A stretch of 10,204 bases of DNA from Akkermansiaceae bacterium (GTDB lineage Bacteria > Verrucomicrobiota > Verrucomicrobiia > Verrucomicrobiales > Akkermansiaceae): the NCBI GenBank assembly GCA_025457805.1, contig JALOTR010000043.1:1-10204 (forward strand), read 5' to 3'. This document shows positions 8,959-10,204 of the stretch, piece by piece. The first letter of the stretch is position 1; the number at the start of each line of letters is the position of its first letter. The notes below the pieces were generated by a model. The model had not been told where the DNA came from. It was given only the letters and a program-made list of their open reading frames with translations, and did not search any database. The position numbers and the translations under genes were made by a program.

Positions 8959-10204
8959 ATGGACTTTCCGTTTTCCCGCATCAAAGGAGGCGTTGGCGCT
9001 CCTCTCGGCTTTCTCACCAGCGCGGTGAGTTGTGGCATCAAGAACCCGGCGGCGGAGCGTCTCGATCTGGCGCTGATTTATTCCGAGCACCCCTGCACCT
9101 CGGCCGGCACTTTCACGACCAACCGCGTCAAGGCCGCACCCGTCCGTGTGTCCCAAACCAATCTCCGCAAGGGCGATCTCCGCGCCATCATTGCCAACTC
9201 GGGAAATGCCAATGCCTGCACCGGCGTGCAAGGCATCCGCGATGCGAACGCGATGTGCGATGCCGTCGCGAAACCACTCGGGCTGAAGCGCACGGAGATC
9301 GGCGTTTCCTCCACCGGCGTGATCGGCCTGCCCATGCCAATGGTGCGGCTCACTCCCAAGACGGATGCACTCATCGCCGGGCTGGGTCCGAAAAATGGTT
9401 CGGACGTGGCCGCCGCCATCATCACCAGCGATACCCATCCGAAGGAAATCGCCATTTCCTTCGACCTCGGCGAGCACCGCGTGAGGCTCGGTGGATGTGT
9501 GAAAGGCGCGGGCATGATTTCCCCGAGCATGGCCACGATGTTATGCTTTATCACTACCGATGCCAACATCCCGCGCGAGTCGCTGCGCAAGGCGGTGTTG
9601 GAATGCGTGGAGGATAGTTTCAATCGCATCACCATCGATGGCGACATGTCCACCAACGACACGGTGATGGTGCTCGCCAACGGCGCTTCCGGCATGCCTG
9701 CGATCCGGAGAAACAGCAGCATTTGCAAACAATTCCGCCATGCCCTGCGTTGGCTGATGTTGGAACTCGCCAAGGCCGTCGTGCGCGATGGCGAGCGCGT
9801 GACGAAGTTTGTGACCGTGAATGTGACGGGAGCAAAAACCTATCTCGATGCAAAAAAAGTCGCCGAGGCCGTTTGCAAATCCGCTCTCGTGAAATCCTCA
9901 TGGAATGGCGGCGATCCGAATTGGGGCCGCATCATCCACGCCGTCGGCTACTCCCGCGCGCGCATTCGCGAGGAGCTTGTGGACATCCACATCGGTGGCA
10001 AAGCCGCCTGCCTCGGTGGACTGCAAGCCAGCACTCCCATGGATGAACTCCGCGCCGCCGTGGCTGAGCCGGAGTTTGAAATCGTGATCAATCTCAATCA
10101 AGGCAACGCGGACTACACCATGTATTCCAGTGATCTCTCACCGGAATACATCGATTTCAACCGCTCGGAATACGCGTATTGGAAACAAGCGCGCAAGGAC
10201 GGGC
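8959..10204 (+). CDS. argJ: bifunctional glutamate N-acetyltransferase / amino-acid N-acetyltransferase (3' end outside window)
   Basis: Transfers the acetyl group from N-acetylornithine to glutamate, recycling acetyl in cyclic arginine biosynthesis; many members also make acetylglutamate from acetyl-CoA. The frame is open from 8959 to the window edge (415 codons) and, judging by family length of about 400-410, lacks only a few residues and the stop. Conserved segments: IKGGVGAPLGFLTSAVSCGIK, NSGNANACTG, STGVIG, KGAGMISPSMATMLCFITTDA, FNRITIDGDMSTNDTV, RDGERVTKF and NGGDPNWGRI. Thr193 (codon 9535-9537) in MATML is the expected self-cleavage site and nucleophile, which splits the protein into alpha and beta chains. 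The start is uncertain: an in-frame ATG at 8926, three bases after the argC stop, would add 11 residues. 8959 is preferred because it puts the GGV motif at residue 10, as in relatives. Neither has a visible Shine-Dalgarno. Confidence 0.95.
   Translation, partial: MDFPFSRIKGGVGAPLGFLTSAVSCGIKNPAAERLDLALIYSEHPCTSAGTFTTNRVKAAPVRVSQTNLRKGDLRAIIANSGNANACTGVQGIRDANAMCDAVAKPLGLKRTEIGVSSTGVIGLPMPMVRLTPKTDALIAGLGPKNGSDVAAAIITSDTHPKEIAISFDLGEHRVRLGGCVKGAGMISPSMATMLCFITTDANIPRESLRKAVLECVEDSFNRITIDGDMSTNDTVMVLANGASGMPAIRRNSSICKQFRHALRWLMLELAKAVVRDGERVTKFVTVNVTGAKTYLDAKKVAEAVCKSALVKSSWNGGDPNWGRIIHAVGYSRARIREELVDIHIGGKAACLGGLQASTPMDELRAAVAEPEFEIVINLNQGNADYTMYSSDLSPEYIDFNRSEYAYWKQARKDG

Noticed and set aside
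7858..9477. 539-codon open frame on the minus strand
   Set aside because: Antisense to argC and argJ, both with full family motifs; His/Arg/Gly-rich low-information translation typical of a complementary-strand artefact.
8919..9617. 232-codon open frame on the plus strand overlapping argJ
   Set aside because: Frame +3 shadow of argJ. The correct frame (from 8959 or 8926) is open to the window edge and carries all ArgJ motifs.

Overview
The window is about 60% GC by eye and reads as chromosomal DNA from a free-living Gram-negative-type bacterium. The best guess is Verrucomicrobiota, for three reasons: a short IS200-like/RAYT transposase of a subtype common there, a propeller-type sensor kinase, and six gene starts without a clear Shine-Dalgarno sequence. 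This placement is inference; no rRNA or taxonomic marker is present.

Layout, left to right. Bases 1-3012 (+) are the 3' part of a large GH2 beta-galactosidase, cut only by the window edge. Bases 3013-3743 hold a small REP-associated Y1 (HUH) transposase gene between inverted copies of a REP-like palindrome and several GC-rich hairpins. Bases 3744-7418 (-) are a two-gene signalling operon. Its first gene is a histidine kinase with a secretion signal, about fourteen propeller blades and a Y_Y_Y domain. A NarL/FixJ-type response regulator follows 48 nt later. Bases 7419-7722 have no convincing protein gene. They carry a perfect 20-bp palindrome close upstream of the kinase and a compact element built from copies of the 3' end of the adjacent tRNA gene. 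A complete tRNA-Pro(GGG) lies at 7723-7799 (-). Bases 7879-10204 (+) are argC and argJ, the latter running off the right edge.

How the genes fit together. argC and argJ catalyse consecutive or linked steps of arginine (ornithine) biosynthesis and are almost certainly one operon. The kinase and regulator form one signalling pair. Their domain layout resembles the sensors that control glycan use in Bacteroidetes, and the neighbouring beta-galactosidase makes a carbohydrate signal plausible but unproven. The beta-galactosidase and the signalling operon converge on the REP/transposase unit.

The most unusual part is 7501-7799. A 36-bp exact direct repeat copies the last 19 nt of tRNA-Pro plus its flank, and the same tRNA end also appears inverted. 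On the minus strand this outlines a ~127-nt RNA with a 13-bp closing helix, internal hairpins, a CCA end and a following T-run.
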